A stretch of DNA of 17,603 nucleotides from Chlamydiota bacterium (lineage in GTDB: Bacteria; Chlamydiota; Chlamydiia; Chlamydiales; Waddliaceae): positions 1 to 17,603 of the forward strand of contig JAAKFP010000008.1 in NCBI GenBank assembly GCA_011065005.1. The letters run 5' to 3'. Below are positions 7,235-14,113 of this stretch, piece by piece; the stretch's first letter is position 1, and every line of letters starts with the position of its first letter. The notes beneath the pieces are model-generated. The model was given only the letters and a program-made list of their open reading frames with translations, was not told the origin of the DNA and did no database searches. The translations under genes and the position numbers were made by a program.

Positions 7235-8478
7235 AAATATGTTATCTTTGTCCCGATCTAGGAATCACTGTTGACGGTCATAAGGGGGCTTCTTCACACA
7301 TTCGGGGATTCGTTGGAGCATTAACAACTTTAGGTCATGAAGTGTCTATCATCACCTCCTCCCCTGTAAAAGAAGGAACGCTAAAAGTTCCTATTACCGT
7401 CATACCACAGCCTGCACTGGTTGATGGCCTTGACAAGGAGGTCCACCCCCGAACCTTTCGAGCGTTAAGGCATCTTTTATACAACAGCGAAATCGAAAAG
7501 CTCCTAAAAGAGGTTGTTGTTAGAGAAAAGCCTGATCTGATTTATGAGCGTTACAGCCCTTTTAGCGTCGCAGGAAGCATTTTCGCGCGGCAAAACGGTA
7601 TTCCACACATGCTAGAGGTAAACGCTCCCCTTGCCGACCAGGGGAAGCGTTACCGAAAACAGGCACTCCAAGATGCTAGCGAGCTTTTAGAAAAGACAGC
7701 ATTTTCGCAAACACAATTCATTGTCACCCTAACGCATCAACTTCGAGATTGGTTAATAGATATAGGAATTTCTCCAGACAAGATTTGTGTTCGCCCTTGT
7801 GGGGTCGATGAAAAGGTGTTTTCTCCGGAGGGACCTTCCCTGCGTGATCGGTTTGAGGGGAAAGTTGTTCTCGGGTTTGTCGGAAGCCTCAAGCCTTGGC
7901 ATGATATTGAGATCCTTGCCAAAAGTTTTCGGGAATTGGCCAAGGACCCTGTCTATCATCTGATCGTTGTCGGTGATGGACCGATGAGGAAAGTGATAAA
8001 TGCTCTTGCTGAGGAATTGCCCGGACGAGTGACAGTAACAGGAGCTATCTCTCAAGAGGAGGTGCCAAAATACATTCGCGTAATGGATATCGCTTTGGCT
8101 CCCTATCCCGATCTAGATCTCTTTTATTTTTCTCCATTAAAGGTCTATGAGTATATGGCCATGGGTAAAGCGATCGTCGCTACAGAGATTGGACAGTTGG
8201 GCGAGGTGATTCGACACGGTGAAAATGGATTATTAGTCCCTCCCAGCGATGTACAGAAGTTAGTTGGAGCAGTTCAATATTTAGAAGGTAATCCTCAGTT
8301 ACGTCAAGCTATAGGGAGTTGTGCTTTCGAGGAGGTGCAAACGTGCCACACATGGAAAAAACGAGCTGAAGCGTTTACCGGAATTGCAGAAGAATTCTTG
8401 GCGTCGAGTCAATCAGTTTTAATAGGTAATATTGATGAAGTTTATCAGGGGCAGAGGGAGATTTCCGAGCCCGTTTAA
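7231..8478 (+). CDS. GT4-family glycosyltransferase
   Basis: A second GT4 enzyme, 415 residues, not closely similar to its neighbour. The N-terminal domain starts KICYLCPDLGITVDGHKGAS, with the glycine-rich acceptor loop, and contains YERYSPFS (105-112) and LEVNAPLADQG (128-138). The donor domain has GFVGSLKPWHDIE (215-227), VVGDGPMR (246-253), GAISQEEVPKYI (271-282), SPLKVYEYMAMGKAIVATE (301-319) and GENGLLVPPSD (330-340). The SPLKVYEYM form of the EX7E region keeps the second Glu; a serine stands where the first often is, as in several GT4 subgroups. Translation starts at TTG 7231, which overlaps the previous TGA by 4 bases, with a run of six G at 7219-7224 as ribosome binding site. This points to translational coupling. 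It has no signal peptide and is cytosolic. The sugar is unknown. Confidence 0.88.
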   Translation: MKICYLCPDLGITVDGHKGASSHIRGFVGALTTLGHEVSIITSSPVKEGTLKVPITVIPQPALVDGLDKEVHPRTFRALRHLLYNSEIEKLLKEVVVREKPDLIYERYSPFSVAGSIFARQNGIPHMLEVNAPLADQGKRYRKQALQDASELLEKTAFSQTQFIVTLTHQLRDWLIDIGISPDKICVRPCGVDEKVFSPEGPSLRDRFEGKVVLGFVGSLKPWHDIEILAKSFRELAKDPVYHLIVVGDGPMRKVINALAEELPGRVTVTGAISQEEVPKYIRVMDIALAPYPDLDLFYFSPLKVYEYMAMGKAIVATEIGQLGEVIRHGENGLLVPPSDVQKLVGAVQYLEGNPQLRQAIGSCAFEEVQTCHTWKKRAEAFTGIAEEFLASSQSVLIGNIDEVYQGQREISEPV

Positions 8479-10258
8479 TTTTATTTCTCGAAAGGTGCAG
8501 TCTCACATAGATAAGTGGCGCGCTTTTTTCCATATGGCAAGCTGTTTTCTTCCCCATGTGAAAAAGCAGTCGAGACTGCTATTTCTTTCATTGATTGCAG
8601 GGGTATTCTTTACGATTGTTAGCATGTTAGAGCCTTGGCCTTTGAAGTTGATCTTCGACAATGTGTTCTACAATAAAGCAACCCCAAGGCTGTTGGCTCC
8701 GTTCGTCGTTCCGTTTAAAAGTGACAAGCTTGTCCTGTTGAATGTTCTTATTGTCTATGTTATTGTGGTCGCTACATTCCGGGGGATTTTCTATTACTTT
8801 CAGCAGCTGCTAACCTCTCGGGCGGGACAACAGATCGTATCGGGGGTCCGCGTGGATCTCTATAGCCACCTCCAGCGTCTTTCCTTTAGTTTTCACGATC
8901 GCCGCCGCACCGGAGATATGCTTGCACGTCTGACGACAGATATTCGTATCTTACGAGATATTCTCATCTCATTGCCCCTGACAATTACAAGCGAGCTGCT
9001 TCTTATGGTTGCAATGCTATCGGTTATGGCTGTCATGGATTGGCAGCTGACACTTATGGCGCTGATGGCTGTACCAGTGCTGATCCTATTGATGAAAAAG
9101 TATCGCCATCCCATGAAAAATGAGATGCGTAAACAACGGGAACGAGAAGGACACTTAACAAGTATTGCTTCCGAAGTGCTTGGAGCCATCAAAGTCGTTC
9201 AGGGGTTTCATCAGGAGCCAAAAGAGGTGAAGCGTTTTAGTGCGCAGAACACGAATAGCTTGAAATCTGGTTTAAAGGCTACGCGTTTAGAAGCCAAACT
9301 GAAATGGGCGTCGGAACTAACTGTAGCAATCGTTACAGCAATTATCCTAGGAGTTGCAGGAAGGAGAGTTCTCACAGGAGCTCTTTCCCCTGGTGATTTG
9401 CTTGTTTTTGTTTTTTATCTAAAAACCTTCAACCGACCGCTGCGAAGAGTGTCAAAAATTACAGAGCAGCTGGCACGGGGTACAGCTTCGGGAGAGAGGA
9501 TATTGGATCTAATGCAGATCGAGCCTGGAATTGAAGATCTTCCCCACGCGATTGAAGCTCCTTGTTTTCGTGGAGAAATTCGCTATGAAAATGTGTGGTT
9601 TAATTACAAAAATGGCAAGCCGGTCTTAAAAGATCTAAATCTTACCATAGAAGCTGGGGAACGGGTAGCCATTGTCGGTCCTACCGGCTCAGGAAAATCG
9701 ACAATTGTCAGCCTGTTGTCACGATTTTATGAAGCCTCTTCCGGACGTGTTCTCATCGATAACATGGATGTTCGCGACTGTACCCTGAATTCTCTACGAA
9801 AACAAATTAGTATCGTTTTTCAAGAGCCGGTACTCTTCGCAACAACGATTGCAGAAAATATTGCCTACGGTAAGCCCGACGCCACTCTTGAAGAGATCAA
9901 ACAAGCTGCAGAAAGAGCACATATCCACCAAATTATTGAGGCGCTACCAGAGGGGTATGAGACAGTCATAGGAGAAAGGGGAGGAACATTAAGTGGCGGG
10001 CAAAGGCAATGTGTAGCTATTGCGCGTTCGTTGATAAAAAATGCTCCGATCATCATTCTCGATGAGCCAACCTCCGGTCTTGACATGTTTTCGGCGATGC
10101 TGGTCATGAATGCTCTAAAAGAGCTCGTAACAGGTAAGACGGTGATTATTATTAGCCACCAACAGGAAACCATTCGCGATGTCGACCGCGTCATTGAGCT
10201 TCATAATGGAAACATAGTCCAAGAAGGGCAGTTAGATATGTTGGGAGTGAAACCATGA
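8435..10258 (+). CDS. ABC exporter half-transporter, MsbA/LipA-like (permease fused to ATPase)
   Basis: About 607 residues, the usual size for a fused half-transporter that works as a homodimer. From a TTG one codon upstream (8432), the membrane domain spans roughly residues 45-330, with hydrophobic segments near 50-65, 101-120, 186-205, 208-222 and 296-312. The family motif SFSFHDRRRTGDMLARLTTD is at 151-170. The ATPase domain has Walker A GPTGSGKST (416-424), Q-loop Gln464 in VFQEP, A/signature LSGGQRQ (520-526), Walker B IIILDEP (540-546), D-loop SGLD and H-loop His576. All catalytic residues are present, so it should be active. The start overlaps the preceding gene by 44 bases; GTG 8495 and ATG 8534 are alternatives that still leave the first helix intact. 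Its place between glycosyltransferases and kinase genes suggests export of the glycan or glycolipid they build. Confidence 0.92.
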   Translation: MKFIRGRGRFPSPFNFISRKVQSHIDKWRAFFHMASCFLPHVKKQSRLLFLSLIAGVFFTIVSMLEPWPLKLIFDNVFYNKATPRLLAPFVVPFKSDKLVLLNVLIVYVIVVATFRGIFYYFQQLLTSRAGQQIVSGVRVDLYSHLQRLSFSFHDRRRTGDMLARLTTDIRILRDILISLPLTITSELLLMVAMLSVMAVMDWQLTLMALMAVPVLILLMKKYRHPMKNEMRKQREREGHLTSIASEVLGAIKVVQGFHQEPKEVKRFSAQNTNSLKSGLKATRLEAKLKWASELTVAIVTAIILGVAGRRVLTGALSPGDLLVFVFYLKTFNRPLRRVSKITEQLARGTASGERILDLMQIEPGIEDLPHAIEAPCFRGEIRYENVWFNYKNGKPVLKDLNLTIEAGERVAIVGPTGSGKSTIVSLLSRFYEASSGRVLIDNMDVRDCTLNSLRKQISIVFQEPVLFATTIAENIAYGKPDATLEEIKQAAERAHIHQIIEALPEGYETVIGERGGTLSGGQRQCVAIARSLIKNAPIIILDEPTSGLDMFSAMLVMNALKELVTGKTVIIISHQQETIRDVDRVIELHNGNIVQEGQLDMLGVKP

Positions 10259-11562
10259 AAAATGTTGATGTAAATCACACCTTTCCAGGTTTTTCTACGG
10301 CCTTTGACGTGCCTGCAATGAAAAGATTAATAGAGGAGGCTCTCCAGAATGAAAACAAACATTTGGAGGTCACCTCTTGTGAGATTGCGGATGTAAAATA
10401 CGAGCCTGAAGCACGATGCATTTTCCTCTATGTTGTTAAACTTCGAGATGCGTCTACGAGGAAAAGATGGAAACAACTCTTTTCAGGATTTCTTCTAAAA
10501 CAGAAAGAGACTCCTGACGCAACCTCGCAAAAAACCTTGTTTTTGCAAGAACCAAAGATCGTTCTTTATCCTTTTCCTTATGATCCCGTTCTCACCCTGC
10601 TTCCAGAAGCGTATTCCGGAGATGTTATCAAAGAACAAATGCAGCGCAGCGATCTTTTTCAGGAATTAAACGTACGGCAAGTTGATATTTCTCTGCTCGC
10701 CTACAAGCCACAGATGCGAGCAACATTTCTGTATGAGATCACTTCGGGAGATAATGAAGTAGAGAAGCAGGAATGGATAGCAAAAACAAACGCCTTTAAA
10801 AACCCGGAGAAAGTTTTTGCAAACTATTGGACTCTTTGGCAGGAAAGCAATGGAAAGATTCCCATGCCCCGACCTATGGGCTTCCTCTCCCATCCTCGAG
10901 TGACCTTTCAGGAGAAAATCCAAGGGACAAGGCTCGGCGCCATGGTGGATTCGGAGTCATTTGATGAGATCATCAAGAAGACTGCTACATTGATCGGAAA
11001 TTTTCACTCTTTGCAGGTATCTTTGAGTAATACCAGAAAGCTAGAACATGAAATCCGTACACTGAACCGATGGTGCGCTCTTCTTGTTCACCTTCTCCCT
11101 GAATTAAAACAGCGGATCGAGTCGTTGCAAACAAGCTTGATTCCAGAATTGGAAAGAAGAGTTAACATTAGTGCTCCGATCCACGCCGATTTTCATCATA
11201 CGAATCTTTTAGTAGAAGGTACAGAAGTTCGTCTCATCGATTTGGATGATATTGCCTGGGGTGATCCTTGCTTGGATATCGGGCGATTTCTCTCTTCATT
11301 ACGTATTCCCTCTCTTAGAGCTTTTGGTAGTTTTGAAGGGTTGGGAGCTATGCGTGAGCTTTTCTTGGAAACCTACCTGAAAGTCGCCCCACAAAATGTT
11401 CGGAATATTCGGCTATTTGAGGCGGCGTCTCTTTTTACTTCAGCGGGATCAGCGTTTAGGCTTCAGCGTCCTGAATGGAGAAACGACGTCTCTATGCTGC
11501 TAAACGAAGCAGAGAAAACATTCGAAATCGCTAAAGAAAAAACAACACTTTCCCTAACATGA
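10255..11562 (+). CDS. Phosphotransferase/kinase with APH domain and extra N-terminal module
   Basis: 435 residues; the C-terminal two thirds is an aminoglycoside-phosphotransferase-type (APH, PF01636) kinase domain. The catalytic loop IHADFHHTN (309-317) supplies the Brenner-type His310, Asp312 and Asn317. LIDLDD (327-332) supplies the metal-binding acid, followed by GDPCLDIGRF (336-345). WIAKTNAF (174-181) probably carries the ATP-binding lysine, Lys177. Residues 40-84 (EIADVKYEPEARCIFLYVVK and following) resemble residues 143-183 (DISLLAYKPQMRATFLYEIT and following), so the kinase N-lobe seems duplicated. It starts on ATG 10255, overlapping the exporter stop by 4 bases. APH-fold enzymes phosphorylate sugars, choline, amino acids or antibiotics; in this operon a sugar or lipid-linked substrate is the most natural guess. 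A resistance function is possible but has no support here. Confidence 0.82.
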   Translation: MKNVDVNHTFPGFSTAFDVPAMKRLIEEALQNENKHLEVTSCEIADVKYEPEARCIFLYVVKLRDASTRKRWKQLFSGFLLKQKETPDATSQKTLFLQEPKIVLYPFPYDPVLTLLPEAYSGDVIKEQMQRSDLFQELNVRQVDISLLAYKPQMRATFLYEITSGDNEVEKQEWIAKTNAFKNPEKVFANYWTLWQESNGKIPMPRPMGFLSHPRVTFQEKIQGTRLGAMVDSESFDEIIKKTATLIGNFHSLQVSLSNTRKLEHEIRTLNRWCALLVHLLPELKQRIESLQTSLIPELERRVNISAPIHADFHHTNLLVEGTEVRLIDLDDIAWGDPCLDIGRFLSSLRIPSLRAFGSFEGLGAMRELFLETYLKVAPQNVRNIRLFEAASLFTSAGSAFRLQRPEWRNDVSMLLNEAEKTFEIAKEKTTLSLT

Positions 11563-12440
11563 AAAAGATAAATTTAAGACGACTGCAATATTGTTCACTG
11601 CTTCTGTTCGTTTTTTTTCATTTCTGTACTGTTTTTGGAGATTCTGGAGGGACGTTCATACTCTTGAATGGAACCTCTTGTGCGGGAAAGTCGACGCTCG
11701 CAGCAAAGTTAGTTGAGGAATTCCCAGGAGATTTTGTCATCGTTAAGAAGACATCCTATGTAAAAGAGAAAAAAGTTCAATTGATCCAAAACATTACCGG
11801 GAAAACCCCATATGATTACCATGATATGAATGTGTGGTGGCACTCGCTATCAATATCGCGAGAGTTGGAACAAATGATTGAGAAGGAAGCCTTCCAAGTG
11901 ACGATGGAGAAGATCAAACGGAAGTTAAAATATGGAAAAAATGTGATCTTTGATGTAACCGTCAAAGATCTTGAGAGCTTTGATCCCCCAGATGAATGTA
12001 ATGTGTTGACAGTTTTAGTCTATGCGCCGCTATCAGTTATCGCTGAACGGGAACAACAACGAGCTATCAAATTACCTAGAGACACACTCACACGACAACG
12101 ATCAAAGAAGGCGATATTAGGGGCATTTTCGGCATTATACTCCCCCGTGAAGGATGACGCAGAGGACTTCATAGGCATCGTTCATCGTAAGGATATTTTC
12201 GACAGGTATGATGTTCCGGAAAAAGAGTTGGTGTACCTTCCTTTTAAGAAAGCTGTTTGGAATACCCTTAAAAAGTTTAACTTACTCTCCAAGGAACAGG
12301 TTAAGATTGCACCAACGCAAAAACACGACCTCTTTATTGACTCGAGCAAGCTTACTCCCGAGGAGAGCGCCAACCTTGTTGCACAACGGTTGAAGGTTCC
12401 ATTTGCGAAACCAACGGACACTGTCTCGAGAGTTTTTTAG
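11559..12440 (+). CDS. P-loop kinase-like protein with N-terminal signal sequence
   Basis: 293 residues. Residues 1-28 form a clear export signal: basic KK-RR, a hydrophobic run (SLLLFVFFHF) and a possible cleavage after VFG. A Cys at 23 is not in a good lipobox. Directly after it comes a Walker A motif, GTSCAGKST (38-46), in the setting FILLNGTSCAGKSTLAAKL, like small-molecule kinases such as chloramphenicol phosphotransferase. A Walker B-like strand GKNVIFDVTV (126-135) and a lid-like AEREQQRAIKLPRD (162-175) follow. It starts at ATG 11559, overlapping the kinase gene by 4 bases, and ends the block. An ATP-dependent kinase fold behind a signal sequence is odd, since the periplasm lacks ATP. 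Either the signal is an uncleaved anchor, the protein is delivered elsewhere, or the site binds something other than ATP. The substrate is unknown. Confidence 0.75.
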   Translation: MKKINLRRLQYCSLLLFVFFHFCTVFGDSGGTFILLNGTSCAGKSTLAAKLVEEFPGDFVIVKKTSYVKEKKVQLIQNITGKTPYDYHDMNVWWHSLSISRELEQMIEKEAFQVTMEKIKRKLKYGKNVIFDVTVKDLESFDPPDECNVLTVLVYAPLSVIAEREQQRAIKLPRDTLTRQRSKKAILGAFSALYSPVKDDAEDFIGIVHRKDIFDRYDVPEKELVYLPFKKAVWNTLKKFNLLSKEQVKIAPTQKHDLFIDSSKLTPEESANLVAQRLKVPFAKPTDTVSRVF

Positions 12441-12462
12441 GATAGCGCGAAGCCTTTGGAGT

Positions 12463-12485
12463 GCGCGGAGCAATCCGCGCTTTTT
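12463..12485 (+). terminator. Intrinsic terminator at the end of the glycan gene block
   Basis: GCGCGGA (12463-12469), a GCAA tetraloop of the stable GNRA class, TCCGCGC (12474-12480) and TTTTT (12481-12485). It lies 22 bases after the stop of the last gene. It is also the left arm of the 180-bp inverted-repeat element, so a repeat appears to serve as terminator. Confidence 0.8.
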
Positions 12486-12602
12486 GATGTGGAAAGATCA
12501 CTTTTAGCTCCGTGCTTTTGGTCTGAGAATGCTTTCTAAGAGGCTTTTTTGGGTAGAGGGTTTTGTTGCAAGATTGTTTGCAGAAAAGGCCACCCCACAT
12601 CG

Positions 12603-12624
12603 AAAAGCGCAGATTGCTCTGCGC
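12603..12624 (-). terminator. Mirror-image intrinsic terminator on the minus strand
   Basis: On the minus strand GCGCAGA (12624-12618), GCAA, TCTGCGC (12613-12607) and TTTT (12606-12603). This is the right arm of the element. It would stop leftward transcription, and a short minus-strand coding-like tail ends 27 bases before it, at 12651. Confidence 0.6.
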
Positions 12625-12862
12625 ACTCCAAAGATTTTATGCCCACTCTTTTAGGATGTGCTGTCATCGGAATTTGCCTTGGAGAGAAATTCCTCAACCC
12701 AATTTTTGGCGGTAACTTTTGGGAGACCTGACACAGACACCGATATTTAGTTTATTTGAGACTGGATTATGTTGAGATGATTTTGGACACAAACTTGTCA
12801 TTTGATGTGGTTCGGTGTACCAAAAATGCACCAAATGTGCCAGAAAAATTGAGCCTTGCCTT

Positions 12863-12890
12863 TTGCATATCGTATGGTGTACACTATAAA
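12863..12890 (+). promoter_or_regulatory. Putative promoter of the small gene at 12932
   Basis: TTGCAT at 12863-12868, a 16-base spacer and TATAAA at 12885-12890. A perfect TATAAT also occurs at 12896-12901 but has no good -35. TAAGGAG at 12918-12924, 7 bases before the ATG, completes a strong set of expression signals. Confidence 0.5.
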
Positions 12891-12931
12891 GATATTATAA
12901 TCATAATAATCTTAACTTAAGGAGAATAAAA

Positions 12932-13357
12932 ATGAATTCGTTACAACCGGCTGTACAAGATACCAGCTACGTCAACAACCACCACGGTTACGAAACCGCT
13001 ACTGCACTGTCTGCCCAAGAGAAACAAAACGTTAAAGGTGCATTAGAAAACAGCAGTATAGAGAACCTTTTAAAAAACCCAATTGTTACAAAAGCATTGA
13101 ATAAAAGTAATAAAGGGGAAATAGATAACTTACTTGCCAACTATGAGCAGCTAAATCATCAAATAACTGGGATTGATAACCTATGCAGAGAACTATTGTC
13201 CGAAAGTTCAAAATATGACGTTAACTCCAGAAAATGGAAAGAACTTGATCGACAAAGATTTGCAAGACAAGATGATCGAAGCAATTTGGTACGCCTTTTA
13301 TGGGGGTATTCCGATAAGATAAGAGCAATAATAAGAGAAGCAGCAAATATTGTCTAA
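12932..13357 (+). CDS. Small helical protein of unknown function
   Basis: 141 residues; I do not recognise the family. The sequence is polar and predicted to be mostly alpha-helical after a flexible N-terminus (MNSLQPAVQDTSYVNNHHGY). It has no signal peptide, membrane segment or metal-binding cluster, and a single cysteine. The ATG at 12932 has an almost ideal ribosome binding site (TAAGGAG, 7-base spacing) and a plausible promoter, so it is probably expressed as a single gene. It sits isolated between the inverted-repeat element and the second REP copy. A flexible polar N-terminus before a helical body is seen in some secreted effectors, but nothing here proves secretion. Confidence 0.65.
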   Translation: MNSLQPAVQDTSYVNNHHGYETATALSAQEKQNVKGALENSSIENLLKNPIVTKALNKSNKGEIDNLLANYEQLNHQITGIDNLCRELLSESSKYDVNSRKWKELDRQRFARQDDRSNLVRLLWGYSDKIRAIIREAANIV

Positions 13358-13364
13358 GAAGGAA

Positions 13365-13581
13365 AGTGTTTCAGGCCTGACATTTTGATATTTTTCAGAC
13401 ACTTAAGTCAAAAATGTGATGAAGTCAGGAAGGGTTCCCGTTAGGGGACTAAGCGAGATAGCCCCGTCCGAGTGCGAGGGAGCTTGCGACCGAGACACGT
13501 TGGGCGGGGTATTGGATAGAGATAGTAACCCGTCCCAGAGGGGCGGCAGATTTAAAGTGTTGGTGTCAGGGGTAACACCCC
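13365..13581. repeat. REP-like element, copy 2, and flanking small hairpins
   Basis: The core at 13462-13509 (CCCCGTCC to GGGCGGGG) matches copy 1 at 867-914 with the same length and the shared inner run GTGCGAGGGAGCTTGCGAC. The stem position that is A-T in copy 1 is T-G here, so pairing survives as a wobble. Around it are other hairpins: TCCC-gtta-GGGGA near 13436-13447, and GGGGT-aac-ACCCC at 13569-13581. At 13371-13379 lies CAGGCCTGA, the palindromic core seen near 600. The 240-base gap between 13357 and 13598 holds nothing else that I can identify. Confidence 0.75.
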
Positions 13582-13597
13582 GATCGCAATCTTGGGT

Positions 13598-14026
13598 TTA
13601 CGTTAAGCCGGATAGATTTTTTATCATCCTGTCGGCGATAAAGTAAACTGTTGCACGTATCACTGATTCGGGAACATGTTTTAGCAATCCCTGGAGAGTA
13701 ATCTCAACGTTCCAATGAAGTGTGGTTTTGTTTTTTTTATCTGCGAGTATGATCTCTGAAATTGCATCAAAAGAACTGCCAATACTTTTCCCCTTCACCA
13801 ACAAGATTCCAGTATTATCTTCCATTTTTTTTATTGTGCAGTCCATCTCAATCCGTCCTCTAAGAAAGGTAAGTTTTGGTTTGAGAATGAGGATAAACCT
13901 TTGATCATTCACTATTTTCATCTGCTCGAGATTAGGGACGCATTTTGCAAATTTTTCTTTATCCTTGATAAAATTCCAAACAACAGAAAGGGGGGCGTCA
14001 ATGGTGAATTCACGTTCTATAAGCAT
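13598..14026 (-). CDS. SRPBCC-fold protein, CoxG-like
   Basis: A 142-residue protein of the START/SRPBCC superfamily, nearest to CoxG (the 'carbon monoxide dehydrogenase subunit G' family, PF06240). The N-terminus MLIEREFTIDAPLSVVWNFI, followed by DKEKFAKCVPNLEQMK, is the hallmark of that family, and the final helix (PESVIRATVYFIADRMIKNL) closes the ligand-binding cavity. These proteins bind hydrophobic ligands; the CO dehydrogenase link applies only in carboxydotrophs. The frame extends to a TTG at 14041, but the ATG at 14026 gives the family's usual start. Neither has a clear ribosome binding site. It is transcribed divergently from the acyl-CoA dehydrogenase gene, 87 bases away. That suggests a shared role in acyl or lipid metabolism (inference). 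Confidence 0.75.
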   Translation of the reverse strand: MLIEREFTIDAPLSVVWNFIKDKEKFAKCVPNLEQMKIVNDQRFILILKPKLTFLRGRIEMDCTIKKMEDNTGILLVKGKSIGSSFDAISEIILADKKNKTTLHWNVEITLQGLLKHVPESVIRATVYFIADRMIKNLSGLT

Positions 14027-14113
14027 AATCAAAAAAACCAATTGTGTTTAACGAGTCATATTCATTATTTATGAAGTCCGATTTTTAGAACAGTTGATAT
14101 TGAAATAATTTTT

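Larger units (their letters stand above)
12454..12633. repeat. 180-bp element bounded by 39-bp inverted repeats (MITE/REP pair)
   Basis: Bases 12454-12492 and 12595-12633 are reverse complements at 36 of 39 positions. Each arm itself folds into a 7-bp hairpin: GCGCGGA-GCAA-TCCGCGC on the left, and GCGCAGA-GCAA-TCTGCGC on the minus strand on the right. Two of the three differences between the arms are compensatory and keep both stems perfect, which implies selection on the hairpin. The 102-base centre has no credible gene. The arm motif GCACTCCAAAG beside a GC hairpin resembles REP families I recall from PVC-type bacteria, unchecked. Confidence 0.82.

Noticed and set aside
10255..11562. Aminoglycoside resistance gene
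   Set aside because: Only the general APH kinase fold is visible; the extra N-terminal module and the glycan operon context argue for another substrate.
12549..12731. Open frame of 60 codons after the glycan block
   Set aside because: It crosses the right arm of the inverted-repeat element and has no protein-like pattern.
13416..13646. Open frame of 76 codons
   Set aside because: It consists largely of the second REP copy and ends inside the CoxG-like gene on the other strand.
13598..14026. Subunit of a CO dehydrogenase
   Set aside because: No coxL, coxM or coxS gene is nearby; the CoxG name reflects fold similarity only.
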